From Bacteroidota bacterium (GTDB taxonomy: Bacteria > Bacteroidota > Bacteroidia > Chitinophagales > Chitinophagaceae), in the NCBI GenBank assembly GCA_023415275.1, contig JAEZLJ010000051.1:1-55153 (forward strand): a stretch of DNA of 55,153 bases, in the 5' to 3' direction. Position 1 is the first letter of the stretch. The number at the start of each line of letters is the position of its first letter. The notes below the pieces were generated by a model. The model had not been told where the DNA came from and did no database searches. It was given only the letters and a program-made list of their open reading frames with translations. The position numbers and the translations under genes are program-made. Positions 25,794 to 35,087 of the stretch are shown piece by piece.

Positions 25794-25895
25794 GACTTAG
25801 CGTTCAGTTTACTAAAATACAGGACTATTCATTGACCCTGTTTATTGAATACTACTTTCCTTTTGAAAATATTGAGAACACCCTTATAATCAGAG

Positions 25896-25903
25896 TAGAT
25901 TTG
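25896..25903 (+). promoter_or_regulatory. -7 element TAGATTTG upstream of the methyltransferase gene
   Basis: Exact match to TAnnTTTG, 19 nt before the ATG at 25923. TTGA at 25872-25875 is a possible imperfect -33 element, with about 20 nt spacing. Confidence 0.5.
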
Positions 25904-25922
25904 CCCAGTAAAAATTAACACC

Positions 25923-26549
25923 ATGACAGATAACTGGACAAGCAGATGGGATGACAGGTACCGGGATAAAGCATTTGCCTATGGCGAAGAACCCAACCAA
26001 TACCTGGAAGAACAATTACATAAATTACCTGCAGGCAGCATACTTTTCCCTGCTGAAGGCGAAGGCCGGAATGCGGTGTTTGCTGCCCGCAAGGGATGGA
26101 AGGTGTCTGCCTTTGATATCAGCGCTGAGGGAAAAAAGAAAGCAATACAGCTTGCAGAGAAAAATAAGGTATCTATTGACTACCAGGTGGGCACTTTGCA
26201 AGCCCTGGATTATAAAGAAGAACAATTTGATGCCATCGCGCTGATCTATGCGCATTTCCCGGCAGATATTAAGTCGGCCCTGCACCGGGAACTGGACAAA
26301 TATTTACGAATAGGCGGTACTATTATCTTTGAGGCATTCAGTAAAAGCCATATTGCTTTTATAGAGAGGGATGAAAAGGTGGGTGGCCCAAAAGATATTG
26401 CATCATTGTTCTCTGTTGAAGAGATCAGCCACGATTTTCCTAACTATGAGGTTATAGAATTGAAGGAAAAAGAAATTGAGCTGCACGAAGGATTGTACCA
26501 TAATGGCCAGGCCTCTGTGATCCGTTTTGTGGGGCGGAAAACAAAGTAA
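25923..26549 (+). CDS. Class I SAM-dependent methyltransferase
   Basis: The 208-residue protein has a Rossmann-type methyltransferase core with motif I FPAEGEGRNAVFAA and the preceding WDDRYRDKAFAYGEEPNQYL. This pattern matches the TehB/thiopurine-like group. It has no signal peptide and no other domain. Substrate unknown; the TehB relation may point to detoxification, but that is inference. It starts with a good -7 promoter element and ends at a run of GTAAAAA repeats. Confidence 0.85.
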   Translation: MTDNWTSRWDDRYRDKAFAYGEEPNQYLEEQLHKLPAGSILFPAEGEGRNAVFAARKGWKVSAFDISAEGKKKAIQLAEKNKVSIDYQVGTLQALDYKEEQFDAIALIYAHFPADIKSALHRELDKYLRIGGTIIFEAFSKSHIAFIERDEKVGGPKDIASLFSVEEISHDFPNYEVIELKEKEIELHEGLYHNGQASVIRFVGRKTK

Positions 26550-26566
26550 AAAGTAAAAAGTAAAAA
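26546..26566. repeat. Three tandem GTAAAAA units at a stop codon
   Basis: The heptamer GTAAAAA occurs three times in tandem, beginning inside the last codons of the methyltransferase gene. A sister heptamer occurs at 18842-18863. Confidence 0.8.
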
Positions 26567-26679
26567 GCTATAGGCGCAGTGGTTTTATTGACCTCATGAC
26601 ATATACCTAGCTATATTGAACAGGTTGAAAAAGATTGATACTTTCAAAGTGAATGGTTCAACCTAAAGAACTACAAACT

Positions 26680-27465
26680 CTAAAACAGTTTTTCTATCAC
26701 CACATTCAACACTTCAAACAGGATGAGTATGATCACGATCCACTCCAGCATACTGCTATAACGGTGTTGCATTAATGTTCTGAAAAGCTCCAGGTTGTCT
26801 TTAATAATGCTGAGCCCTTCCATTATGGTTCGCACACGTACCTGCAGGTCGAAAGTTCTTTTCAATTCTCCATCTATTTTGTTGAGACTCTCATTCTCCC
26901 AGGTTTCCGGAGGCGAATCAAAAACATAAATGTTCTCGGCAATACGGTTACGTAGTAACAGCGTCTTACCAATGAACACCTTGAGGTACTTACCAGATAG
27001 TCCAAGCTTCCCTTTATTGACCAGCCTGAGGGTATGAGTATTGGTCTCAGCCAGTAGCTTATTTGTAAGCACCTCATAATAATCCAGCGCCACGGATTGC
27101 GAAACATTCATCATTACCAGCCGAAGCACTTCAATATTGGCTGAGGGTATTTCTATCTGGTTGAAGCCGACTCTTAATTCCTTTGCCTCCGTCTGCACCA
27201 GGAATTCATCTGTCAGGCTTTCTTCAAAAAGGTTCTTGCAATAGGGATATATCAATTGCAGGAATGATTCGATCTCCTTCGTTCCATAGTTTAAAAAACA
27301 TACAGCGCCGTACTTAAAGACATATACATATTGCTCGGTGCTGGTCCTGTAAAAAAGTTCCGACTGATCGTGGTAATATAATTCCGCATTGAAACTGGCA
27401 CTGAACCTCTTCACGTCTATTGAATCGGCTATTTGATATGAGACCACTTTCTGTAGCATAGCCAT
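26680..27465 (-). CDS. RMD1/Sif2 family (DUF155) protein
   Basis: The 261-residue protein matches the DUF155/RMD1 family of fungal and mitochondrial proteins (YHDQSELFYRTSTEQYVYVF, YGAVCFLNYGTKEIESFLQL) and carries the usual single C-terminal membrane helix (about 240-258, WIVIILILFEVLNVVIEKL). Mitochondrial members such as RMND1 support mitoribosome function at the inner membrane; the bacterial function is not known. It is a single gene here. Start ATG 27465 or the Met two codons later. Confidence 0.88.
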   Translation of the reverse strand: MAMLQKVVSYQIADSIDVKRFSASFNAELYYHDQSELFYRTSTEQYVYVFKYGAVCFLNYGTKEIESFLQLIYPYCKNLFEESLTDEFLVQTEAKELRVGFNQIEIPSANIEVLRLVMMNVSQSVALDYYEVLTNKLLAETNTHTLRLVNKGKLGLSGKYLKVFIGKTLLLRNRIAENIYVFDSPPETWENESLNKIDGELKRTFDLQVRVRTIMEGLSIIKDNLELFRTLMQHRYSSMLEWIVIILILFEVLNVVIEKLF

Positions 27466-27538
27466 GCTTTTCTAACATAAAGTTACCTGATCCCCGGCAG
27501 CCACATTTCAACGGTCAAGCATATAGGTAAAGAGTGCA

Positions 27539-28036
27539 TTAACCTAATTCTTTCAGTAAGCTTTCCAGGTCCAGGGGCCGGGTGTACATATCCAGGGAGC
27601 CATCAGGCTTTTGAGGCCATTGTTCTTTAGGCCGATCCCAATATAATTCTACTCCATTCTTGTCAGGATCATCCAGGTAAAGTGCTTCAGAGACACCATG
27701 GTCAGAAGCACCAATAAGGGGATAGTGATGCTGATGCAGTCGTTGCAGGATAATGGCCAGGTCTTTCCTGGTAGGATACAAAATAGCAGTATGAAATAAA
27801 CCCGGCGACTTGCCCGGAGCAGGCGGGGCATCCTTACTGTACCATGTATTCAGCCCTATATGATGATGATAGCCGCCGGCAGATATAAAGGCAGCATCCT
27901 TACCATAGGTGGTAGTTATCTCAAAGCCTAACAGGCCGCAATAAAAGTCCAGTGAACGTTGCAGGTTGGACACTTTCAAATGCACATGACCAATACGTGT
28001 ATTGGAAGGAATGCGATAATCAGGATCATTACCCAT
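27539..28036 (-). CDS. VOC-superfamily protein, catechol-dioxygenase/CatE-like
   Basis: The 165-residue protein has the VOC pattern IGHVHLKVSNLQRSLDFYCG with a first metal ligand His, a middle LFHTAILYPTRKDLA and a final ALYLDDPDKNGVELYWDRP, which is characteristic of the CatE-like group. Metal-dependent small-molecule chemistry is likely; the actual substrate is unknown. It is a single gene, and one of four VOC genes in this window, none adjacent to another. Confidence 0.88.
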   Translation of the reverse strand: MGNDPDYRIPSNTRIGHVHLKVSNLQRSLDFYCGLLGFEITTTYGKDAAFISAGGYHHHIGLNTWYSKDAPPAPGKSPGLFHTAILYPTRKDLAIILQRLHQHHYPLIGASDHGVSEALYLDDPDKNGVELYWDRPKEQWPQKPDGSLDMYTRPLDLESLLKELG

Positions 28037-28127
28037 TTACTAAAGGTACGCAGAGCATAAGAAACAGGCAGAAGGAGAAATGGGCTTGGACTGCAAAAAA
28101 ACTCTGCCACAATGCGTATTATGCTCA

Positions 28128-28688
28128 TCACACTATTAATGCCCCCCGGAAACCCCTGGCTGCATAATAAGAGGAAGCCCCATTGTGGTAGATAAAGACA
28201 TGCTCATAACGGTAATCACCAAAGATGGCACCCCCCAGCTTGCGGATGGCTTCAGGTGTTTGCAACCAGCTGGAAGTTTTCAAATCAAAATTTCCCAGCT
28301 GCTGCAGTTCCCTGTACTGGGCTTCTGTCAAAAGTTCAATACCCATTGACCTGGCCATATCCATAACATTATTCTCAGGCTTGAATTCCTTTCTTGAATC
28401 CAATGCCTGCTTGTCATAACAAAGGCTTCTGCGGCCTTTAGGACTTTCAAAGGAACAATCGTAAAAAATATAGCCGCCTTTAGCATCCTTGCCAATTACA
28501 TCCGGCTCGCCACCTGTAGTCTCCATTTGTTGCAGGGACCAAAGTTTGTCCTTATGTGCTTTGAGCCTTGTCTCTACATCAGTCCACACAATGCCCTTAT
28601 GGCGATTCTTGTTTTTCTCAAAGCGGGCTTTCAATGTTTTCAATAATTCAGCTTCTTCTTGATCCGATATCTTTTTTTGATTAGCCAT
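28128..28688 (-). CDS. DUF4256 protein
   Basis: The 186-residue protein matches DUF4256 from end to end (GIVWTDVETRLKAHKDKLW, GEPDVIGKD, YIFYDCSFESPKGRRSLCYD, KLGGAIFGDYRYEHVFIYHN). The family is widespread in Bacteroidota and other bacteria and has no known function. It has no signal peptide. The gene is downstream of a DUF4328 membrane-protein gene, 45 bp apart, in the same direction. Confidence 0.88.
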   Translation of the reverse strand: MANQKKISDQEEAELLKTLKARFEKNKNRHKGIVWTDVETRLKAHKDKLWSLQQMETTGGEPDVIGKDAKGGYIFYDCSFESPKGRRSLCYDKQALDSRKEFKPENNVMDMARSMGIELLTEAQYRELQQLGNFDLKTSSWLQTPEAIRKLGGAIFGDYRYEHVFIYHNGASSYYAARGFRGALIV

Positions 28689-28733
28689 GTCATCAATTTT
28701 AAATCTATTACAGAATAAGATATCACCTGCTTG

Positions 28734-29333
28734 TCAAGGCCCCATCATTTTTACCAACTTCCTGGTAAGTAAAATGTAGTGCAGTACAAAGGCAAAGTAA
28801 AGAAGGTAATAATATTCAAATTGCAGGAAGCCTTGTAAACCTTCGGCCTTTTCAGAAAGTGACCTTAATAGCCTGGAAACAACGAAAACGATTATACTCA
28901 ATATCCACCATGTTTTAATCGCAAGTTTTCCTGTCCTTTCAGCTGACATATCCTTGTTTTGAACTATCCACAGGTCAGACATTATTTTATATGGGGCCAC
29001 AAGATTGAATACAGGGATCACAAATGAGAATACTGCCCATATAGGTTTATAGGTCAATTGTAAATGAGTGGCCCGGTGTGCGGATCTGTATTTTATGTAA
29101 AACCATGTAGATAAAAGAATCAATAAGGTTAGTATAGAGACAATATTTACCTTGTTTTCCCACCTCATACCCCGGCCGATATAGGATAATTGTGGTCGTA
29201 TCAACTCATTGCCTTGCAGCACACGTGTTACTGTAACAATTGCATATATTCTGAAAAGAATTTGCCATACTTTATAAGCCATTAATAGTATGAGAAATAC
29301 ATCTAAAATCTTAAACAGTAATGTTCTTTTCAT
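28734..29333 (-). CDS. DUF4328 membrane protein
   Basis: The 199-residue protein has five or six membrane helices and the DUF4328 pattern: YKPIWAVFSFVIPVFNLVAP followed by YKIMSDLW. It is a small, probably inner-membrane protein of unknown role. It precedes the DUF4256 gene with 45 bp between, and both may be on one transcript. Confidence 0.82.
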   Translation of the reverse strand: MKRTLLFKILDVFLILLMAYKVWQILFRIYAIVTVTRVLQGNELIRPQLSYIGRGMRWENKVNIVSILTLLILLSTWFYIKYRSAHRATHLQLTYKPIWAVFSFVIPVFNLVAPYKIMSDLWIVQNKDMSAERTGKLAIKTWWILSIIVFVVSRLLRSLSEKAEGLQGFLQFEYYYLLYFAFVLHYILLTRKLVKMMGP

Positions 29334-29493
29334 GGGCAGTTAGAGATGAAGGCGAAGACAAAATGGGTACTAATACTCCATTACATTATTTCACCGGCGA
29401 ATCTAATAAAAGGCAGGAACTATTGCAAGTGGGTACCACAAGGGTACCCACTAACAAATAGTTGAACCAAATTCTTTTATTTATTGAATTGGT

Positions 29494-31911
29494 TTACTCC
29501 GTCCGCAAACTTTTTACAGGGTTGGCAATAGCTGCCTTTATAGATTGGAAGCTAACTGTAACAAGAGAAATAATAATAATGACCACGAAAGGTAATACCA
29601 GGTAGGTCCAATGAATGGAAGTACGGAAAGCATAGCCCTGTAACCATTTTGATACACTGATCAAAGCAATAGGTGTGGCTACCAGGAATGCTATCAATAC
29701 CAGCAATGCGAATTCTCGGTATAACAGCTTGAGGATATCTGCAACAGAAGCCCCCAGGACCTTTCGGATTCCTATTTCTTTTGTTCGTTGTAGCGTAGTA
29801 AATGACGCCAGTCCGAACAAGCCCATACAGGCCACCAAAATGGCCAGGATGGTAAACAATAAGAAGGTTTGACCAAAGCGTTGGTCTGCTTTATACTGCT
29901 GATCAAAATGGTCATCGAGAAAGAAGTAATCAAAAGTATTTCCAGGAAAAAAGTGCTGCCATAAAGATTTGATGGAGGCAATAGCCTTTGATGATCCCTG
30001 AGAGGTGGTTTTAATAGAAAGATACCCTGACACATCAGGTATGAGCCGGATGATCAGGGGTTCAAAAGCTTCCCGTAAGGACTGCTGGTGAAAGTTTTCT
30101 ACTACCCCGCTTATGGTATATTGATCACCCCAAAAATCTATTCTTTTCCCTATGGCTTCCTCCGGCTGATGGAAACCTAGCAATTCCACAGCACTCCTGT
30201 TGTAAATTACATTATGCACATCGTCACCATAATCCTTTGAAAAGGCACGGCCTGCTATGAGTTTCAACCCATAGATCTTTATAAAATCATAATCTACACC
30301 TATCACCCTGTATTGCTTTTGTGTAGATTCTTCTGCGCCTACCAGTTTGATGCCTCCTGCATTCCAATCAACAGGTTCGCCTGGAATGCTGGTAGATACT
30401 GTAGCATCTGCAATGCCTGTTTGGTTCTGTAGCTGTTGTTTAAATGCTGTCATCCGTTGTAAATACGTGGAATCCCTGCCTACTAATGGCTTATTGATGA
30501 CAAGTGTCTGGTCTATATTCATGCCCAGGGATTGCCGCCGCATGAACTGAATCTGCTTAAACACCACCAGGGTGCCAATTAAAAGAAACAGTGAAGCGGC
30601 AAATTGAAATACCACGAGTGACTTCCGCAACACATTACCCGAGGAACTGCTAACCATTTTCCCCTTTAATACTTCAATGGGCTTAAAACCTGATAATACA
30701 AATGCCGGGTATAAGCCTGAAAGTAAAACACCAAGTGCATATAATCCTAATAACCCAAGCCAGAATCCCCTCTTCAGGAATAAAGAAAATGAAAGGTCCT
30801 GGCCGGATAATGCATTAAAGCCAGGTATACTTACCAAAACAATAATTACAGATAATATAAGAGCAACCCCATTTAGTAAAGCCGACTCTGACAGGAATTG
30901 AAAGACCAATTGCCTGCGACTGGAGCCTATGGCTTTTCTAATGCCTACTTCCTTTGCCCGGTTGATGGCACGGGCAGTAGCCAGGTTGATGTAATTGACC
31001 CAAGCAATGATCACAATAAAAAATGCTATGGCTAATAAAAGATAAACGGTCTTGCCATCCCCATTGGATGCAGGTTCACCCATGAAATTGGAATAAAGGT
31101 GAATATCCTGCAAGGGTTGCAATGAATAGGTAACAGAAGCATTGTATTTTTTCATTTCCGTACCCACTGCTTTTTCCACGATCTGTGGAAATTTTGATTG
31201 CACCACTTTTGGGTCCACTCCCGGGCGTAATAATAAATAGGTCAGGCAACCATCCCACATCCATGCTGTTTCAGGGTTGTTTTCAGGTCCCATCATTTTG
31301 ATGAAGCTGGCATAGGAAAGCAACAGGTCTGGTCGCAACTGTGTATTAAAGGGTGCGTCTTTATAAACAGCGGTAACCGTATAATTTTGTTCTTTATTTA
31401 CCTGGAAGCTTTTACCAATAACATCTGTAGTTCCGAATATATTTTTTGCAGTGGTTTCAGAAAGCGCAGCGGTAAATGGCTCCTTCAAAGCAGTAGCAGC
31501 CTGGCCGGAGATCACCGGCATAGTAAAAACGGAAAAGAATGAAGCACTGGCAAAGAACGGCTTTTCAATTTTTAGTAGTTGGTTCTTTACCTCTGTCAGG
31601 AGCGGTCCACGTCCTAATACTTTTACATAATCCTCTACTTCAGGAATGGCATCTTTGAAAGAGTTTCCAACAGCATAAGCTCCGGCTGCCCAGCGTGTAC
31701 TTAAAATACCCTTATCATAACGATCCTGCTGCACTCTATAGATTCGATCCTTTTTTTCCTGGAAGTTTTCATAGCTTAATTCGAAAGAGACATATTGCAA
31801 TATCAATAGGCAGGAAGCCATGCCTATGGCCAGGCCCAGGATATTTATGCCAGCATATCCTCTTTGGCGCATGGCATTACGCCATGCCATCTTGAAAAAG
31901 TTTTGAATCAT
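29494..31911 (-). CDS. MacB/FtsX-type ABC transporter permease
   Basis: The 805-residue protein has the usual Bacteroidota arrangement: NFFKMAWRNAMRQRGYAGIN at the start, a first FtsX-type helix, a periplasmic core (MacB_PCD), three helices (about 285-410), then a second half with its own periplasmic core and three final helices (about 680-800). The FtsX hallmark RTKEIGIRKVLGAS occurs in both halves in variant form. Such orphan permeases lack a linked ATPase gene and are thought to act in export or envelope stress, possibly of peptides. No partner gene is adjacent; substrate is unknown. Confidence 0.93.
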   Translation of the reverse strand: MIQNFFKMAWRNAMRQRGYAGINILGLAIGMASCLLILQYVSFELSYENFQEKKDRIYRVQQDRYDKGILSTRWAAGAYAVGNSFKDAIPEVEDYVKVLGRGPLLTEVKNQLLKIEKPFFASASFFSVFTMPVISGQAATALKEPFTAALSETTAKNIFGTTDVIGKSFQVNKEQNYTVTAVYKDAPFNTQLRPDLLLSYASFIKMMGPENNPETAWMWDGCLTYLLLRPGVDPKVVQSKFPQIVEKAVGTEMKKYNASVTYSLQPLQDIHLYSNFMGEPASNGDGKTVYLLLAIAFFIVIIAWVNYINLATARAINRAKEVGIRKAIGSSRRQLVFQFLSESALLNGVALILSVIIVLVSIPGFNALSGQDLSFSLFLKRGFWLGLLGLYALGVLLSGLYPAFVLSGFKPIEVLKGKMVSSSSGNVLRKSLVVFQFAASLFLLIGTLVVFKQIQFMRRQSLGMNIDQTLVINKPLVGRDSTYLQRMTAFKQQLQNQTGIADATVSTSIPGEPVDWNAGGIKLVGAEESTQKQYRVIGVDYDFIKIYGLKLIAGRAFSKDYGDDVHNVIYNRSAVELLGFHQPEEAIGKRIDFWGDQYTISGVVENFHQQSLREAFEPLIIRLIPDVSGYLSIKTTSQGSSKAIASIKSLWQHFFPGNTFDYFFLDDHFDQQYKADQRFGQTFLLFTILAILVACMGLFGLASFTTLQRTKEIGIRKVLGASVADILKLLYREFALLVLIAFLVATPIALISVSKWLQGYAFRTSIHWTYLVLPFVVIIIISLVTVSFQSIKAAIANPVKSLRTE

Positions 31912-32127
31912 AGATAGGTATTATGAACCGGTAAGATGAGCAGCTTTACTTGTAAAACAACGAATAATTTCGTAATTGGTCATTAAGGCTGATAACTGGT
32001 AGCTTATGGGGTTAGACTTTCAAGCACCATACCAATAGGGGCAACTGGCTTCCTTTACTTTACAGCTATGCGGGGAAACGAATTATTATGAAGTTTGCGG
32101 TACTATGATGATACTATATCGTTCTGG

Positions 32128-32652
32128 TCATTTGGTTGTTTGAACCCCCATTTGTTGTCCCAACTTTTCATACTCTATATCATTTGGTTCCCAAAGTTCT
32201 ACCTTATTACCTTCCACATCCAGGATATGAACAAATTTGCCATAGTCAAATACCTGGATACTATCTGTTAAGACGACGCCTTCTTTTTTTAGCTGCTCTA
32301 CAAGGGCGGTGAGGTCTGCCACTCTGTAATTGATCATAAACTCCCTGGTTGAAGGTGCAAAGTATTTTGTGGTTTCTGCAAAGGGACTCCATTGTGTGAA
32401 TCCCTTCCTGGTAGAGTCATCGCCCTGATGCCATTCAAACACTGATCCATAGGGATTGGTCTGCAATCCCAGGTGTACCTTGTACCATTCTCGTACTTTT
32501 TTGGGGTCCTTGCATTTAAAGAATATGCCCCCTATCCCTGTCACCCTTTTCACTTCAGCTTGCCCATACTTGTTTGGTGTCAATGACCTGAATCCATATC
32601 CAAGGCCAAATGTGATAACAAGTACCAGTGTGGTCAATAATGTTCTTTTCAT
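32128..32652 (-). CDS. VOC-superfamily protein with N-terminal membrane or signal segment
   Basis: The 174-residue protein begins with a hydrophobic segment (TLLTTLVLVITFGLGYGF) that is either a signal peptide or a membrane anchor, followed by a VOC fold (GIGGIFFKCKDPKKVREWYK, NYRVADLTALVEQLKKEGVV, VHILDVEGNKVELWEPND). An exported VOC protein is unusual compared with the cytosolic paralogues elsewhere in this window. Substrate unknown. Confidence 0.85.
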   Translation of the reverse strand: MKRTLLTTLVLVITFGLGYGFRSLTPNKYGQAEVKRVTGIGGIFFKCKDPKKVREWYKVHLGLQTNPYGSVFEWHQGDDSTRKGFTQWSPFAETTKYFAPSTREFMINYRVADLTALVEQLKKEGVVLTDSIQVFDYGKFVHILDVEGNKVELWEPNDIEYEKLGQQMGVQTTK

Positions 32653-32782
32653 GGCAGTATGTGTTGGTTAAAGTAAGTGATCGCGTATGTAAAAATGATC
32701 AAAATAAAGCAAACCAGTAATAATGCGTAGTCCTTTTCTAACCTTAGGGTAATAAAGGTTTATACAGTTATAAAGCAAGTGT

Positions 32783-33364
32783 TTACAACTCATTTAAACC
32801 TTTCCCATTCATAATGGCCGGTATAGACTTTTCCACCCTTGATTCACGTGTTTTGGATTGTTTGGGTGCAGAAAAATGTAAGAGGTAGGCCCGCTGCCGT
32901 CCAGGGGTTAGGGCATTAAAAGCTTTTTTCAATCCAGGACGTTTATCCAGCATTGTTTGAAATTCTTCAGGTATGCTGTACTTCTCCGTCTTTTTGAGGG
33001 GCATCTTCAGGCCAGCCTTTTCCACTTCAATAGCTTCATAGATGTATTTTTTCAAAGCAGGGGCTGTTTTAACTACTTCCTGTAAACTGGTGAACCTTAC
33101 CTGGCGTGCGGCCTGCACATTTTTAGTTTGCTGCACCAAGATTCCATCAGTATCCTTCAACAAAGCACCTTTAAAGAACAATACTGCACAATATTCTTTA
33201 AACACGTGGAGTAAAACAATATTCGCCTGTTCAAATGTATAGCAGGGACATCCCCATTTCAATTCCTCCATCAACCCGCAGCCTAGTACAATCTTTCTTA
33301 ATTGTTCCAATTCTTTTTGCCATTTCCCTTCTTTTACAAAATAAAAATCAACTTTTGGATTCAT
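32783..33364 (-). CDS. YdeI/OmpD-associated-like protein (DUF1801 plus YdeI tail)
   Basis: The 193-residue form starting at ATG 33364 (MNPKVDFYF) matches the YdeI/OmpD-associated family: a DUF1801-type domain (ELKWGCPCYTFEQANIVLLH, VLFFKGALLKDTDG) followed by the YdeI C-terminal part (IPEEFQTMLDKRPGLKKAF, RQRAYLLHFSAPKQSKTRES). Function is not established. An ATG nine bases earlier (33373) is possible. The gene is a single unit. Confidence 0.85.
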   Translation of the reverse strand: MNPKVDFYFVKEGKWQKELEQLRKIVLGCGLMEELKWGCPCYTFEQANIVLLHVFKEYCAVLFFKGALLKDTDGILVQQTKNVQAARQVRFTSLQEVVKTAPALKKYIYEAIEVEKAGLKMPLKKTEKYSIPEEFQTMLDKRPGLKKAFNALTPGRQRAYLLHFSAPKQSKTRESRVEKSIPAIMNGKGLNEL

Positions 33365-33642
33365 TAGATGCATTATTATGATGTAAAATAACCAATTACA
33401 ATTGTTACTATATAAACTGGTAAAAAGGAGGCGAATTGGTCCTGATCTTATTCAACAAGAACAGGCTGCTACTTAACCAATATATAAAGAGGAGGATCCC
33501 GCCTTAAAAGTCGGCTTATAATTGGATATAACCGGTTTTATTTAGGGGATAAAATAATAAATGCATTGTAAATTGATTCATCCAGAAGACACCAGGTATT
33601 GTATGTATATTAATGGGAAGCCAGACTACCAGCGCAGCTTCT

Positions 33643-34191
33643 TTATAGGAATAGTCCCAATTTTATAGAAGCTTCAGGATTCAACAGAGCAGGTTTAAAA
33701 ATTTTATCATCCACTACTACATTTTTATCACCTACCACTTTTATATGCATGCCAGCCCAGGGACTTACATACAGGTGCTTATACAATTTATAGTTATATC
33801 CTACACTTCCATTGATCAGCCAATTTTTATAGTGGGCCGTATTGATCTTCTGGTCTGTCTGTATGCTATTTTTCCAGTAAACCAATCCCATGCCTGCCCA
33901 CCATCCACTCCACCCTTTTTTGGGAAAATAATCGAGTAGTAAGGCATAGGCCTTGACTTTATTATTGGTAAATCCTTCCTTAATAATGAAATCTGGCTTG
34001 TTTACTTTGGCCGTTATAAGCCGTGCTCTTACATGGTCCCTTCCTACCCATATCCCCGCAAAATAACCACCGGTTACATAGGGCAATACATCCTGCTCAA
34101 TGCCAACATTGATCTTATTGGTAGGGCCCTCCTGGCCAAAGAGGTTAATGCTCAATAAAGCAAATAACAAGAATAATGAATACTTCGCCAT
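33643..34191 (-). CDS. Exported protein of unknown function, possible outer-membrane barrel
   Basis: I start at ATG 34191 (MAKYSLFLLFALLSINLFGQ), which gives a clean signal peptide and 182 residues; an upstream in-frame ATG at 34251 lacks signal character. The body is beta-rich with amphipathic alternation (GGYFAGIWVGRDHVRARLIT, WINGSVGYNYKLYKHLYVSP) and ends in SIKLGLFL, the terminal aromatic/hydrophobic pattern of small outer-membrane beta-barrels. No family recognised. It is divergent from the following lipoprotein. Confidence 0.6.
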   Translation of the reverse strand: MAKYSLFLLFALLSINLFGQEGPTNKINVGIEQDVLPYVTGGYFAGIWVGRDHVRARLITAKVNKPDFIIKEGFTNNKVKAYALLLDYFPKKGWSGWWAGMGLVYWKNSIQTDQKINTAHYKNWLINGSVGYNYKLYKHLYVSPWAGMHIKVVGDKNVVVDDKIFKPALLNPEASIKLGLFL

Positions 34192-34390
34192 GTCTGGAGT
34201 TGAATGGCAAAAATTGTAATTAAACCGTGTACTTTCCCTGACCTGTATCATTCATATTGTTGATGTTGTGCAGGTTTGCACTTCATTACCAAGCAAAAGT
34301 TTAGAGTGCACCCGAAAGTATTGGCTTTTCTTTGCCATCCTGTATGGAACAAAAAGTATATATCTTCTTTATAATCTTCAGATTCAAAAA

Positions 34391-34398
34391 TATATTTG
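34391..34398 (+). promoter_or_regulatory. -7 element TATATTTG upstream of the lipoprotein gene
   Basis: Exact TAnnTTTG match, 19 nt before the ATG at 34418. No TTTG at the -33 distance. Confidence 0.45.
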
Positions 34399-34417
34399 TA
34401 GGAATAAACCTGTGATC

Positions 34418-34951
34418 ATGCGAACAAGAATTTTTTTGATCATTCTTTCCTGTGCAGTGCTTTTTGGCTGTTCAAAAGATTCCTCCAATAATCAGCAGTC
34501 GTTCGGTACAAATGTAAATACATGGACCTTCAAAGAGGGCAATACAGTTTATAGCGGTAATTTACTGCTAGATGGTGCTTCTATGAATACCTACCTGCAG
34601 TCCAATAATAGCTATACATTCAGTATGCTTGGTGCGGAGAAGACGTCTGGATTTTTATTTAACCTGATACTGTCACTGGTAGACCTGAACTTTACCCAGA
34701 AACAATATAAGTCGGGAGTTGCCGGAGATGATTATCTCAATGCCTTTTATTATATGGAGTCTCCTAACAGTGTGGACAATATATATAAGTCATCGAATCT
34801 GGATCCCGGCCCTGTCATGAACTATACTATCACGGCTTATGATGCCAACAAGGATATAGTTACTATAGCATTTAGCGGCCAGGCCCAGCGCGCCGACGGA
34901 TCAACAGCCACCATTACCGATGGAAAAGTAACTGCACAGATTGAACGCTGA
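34418..34951 (+). CDS. Lipoprotein of unknown function
   Basis: I start at ATG 34418 (MRTRIFLIILSCAVLFGC, lipobox LFGC), not the earlier in-frame ATG at 34268, which would place a non-signal leader before it; the -7 element at 34391 also supports this start. The mature part is beta-rich (177-residue protein in all) with no recognised domain (NVNTWTFKEGNTVYSGNLLL). It is divergent from the putative barrel protein, 226 bp apart, and upstream of the cyclase gene but separated by 136 bp. Confidence 0.72.
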   Translation: MRTRIFLIILSCAVLFGCSKDSSNNQQSFGTNVNTWTFKEGNTVYSGNLLLDGASMNTYLQSNNSYTFSMLGAEKTSGFLFNLILSLVDLNFTQKQYKSGVAGDDYLNAFYYMESPNSVDNIYKSSNLDPGPVMNYTITAYDANKDIVTIAFSGQAQRADGSTATITDGKVTAQIER

Positions 34952-35087
34952 CAATTACATTTTTTATCACTGCTGATGAGGTATATTTTGGTTTTAGCCC
35001 AATAATTAATTCGGAACTTTAACCTGCATAAAATATCCAGCATTTTTTGATATCTACAAGGCTGGCCTTTCTATTAACTGGTAAAGT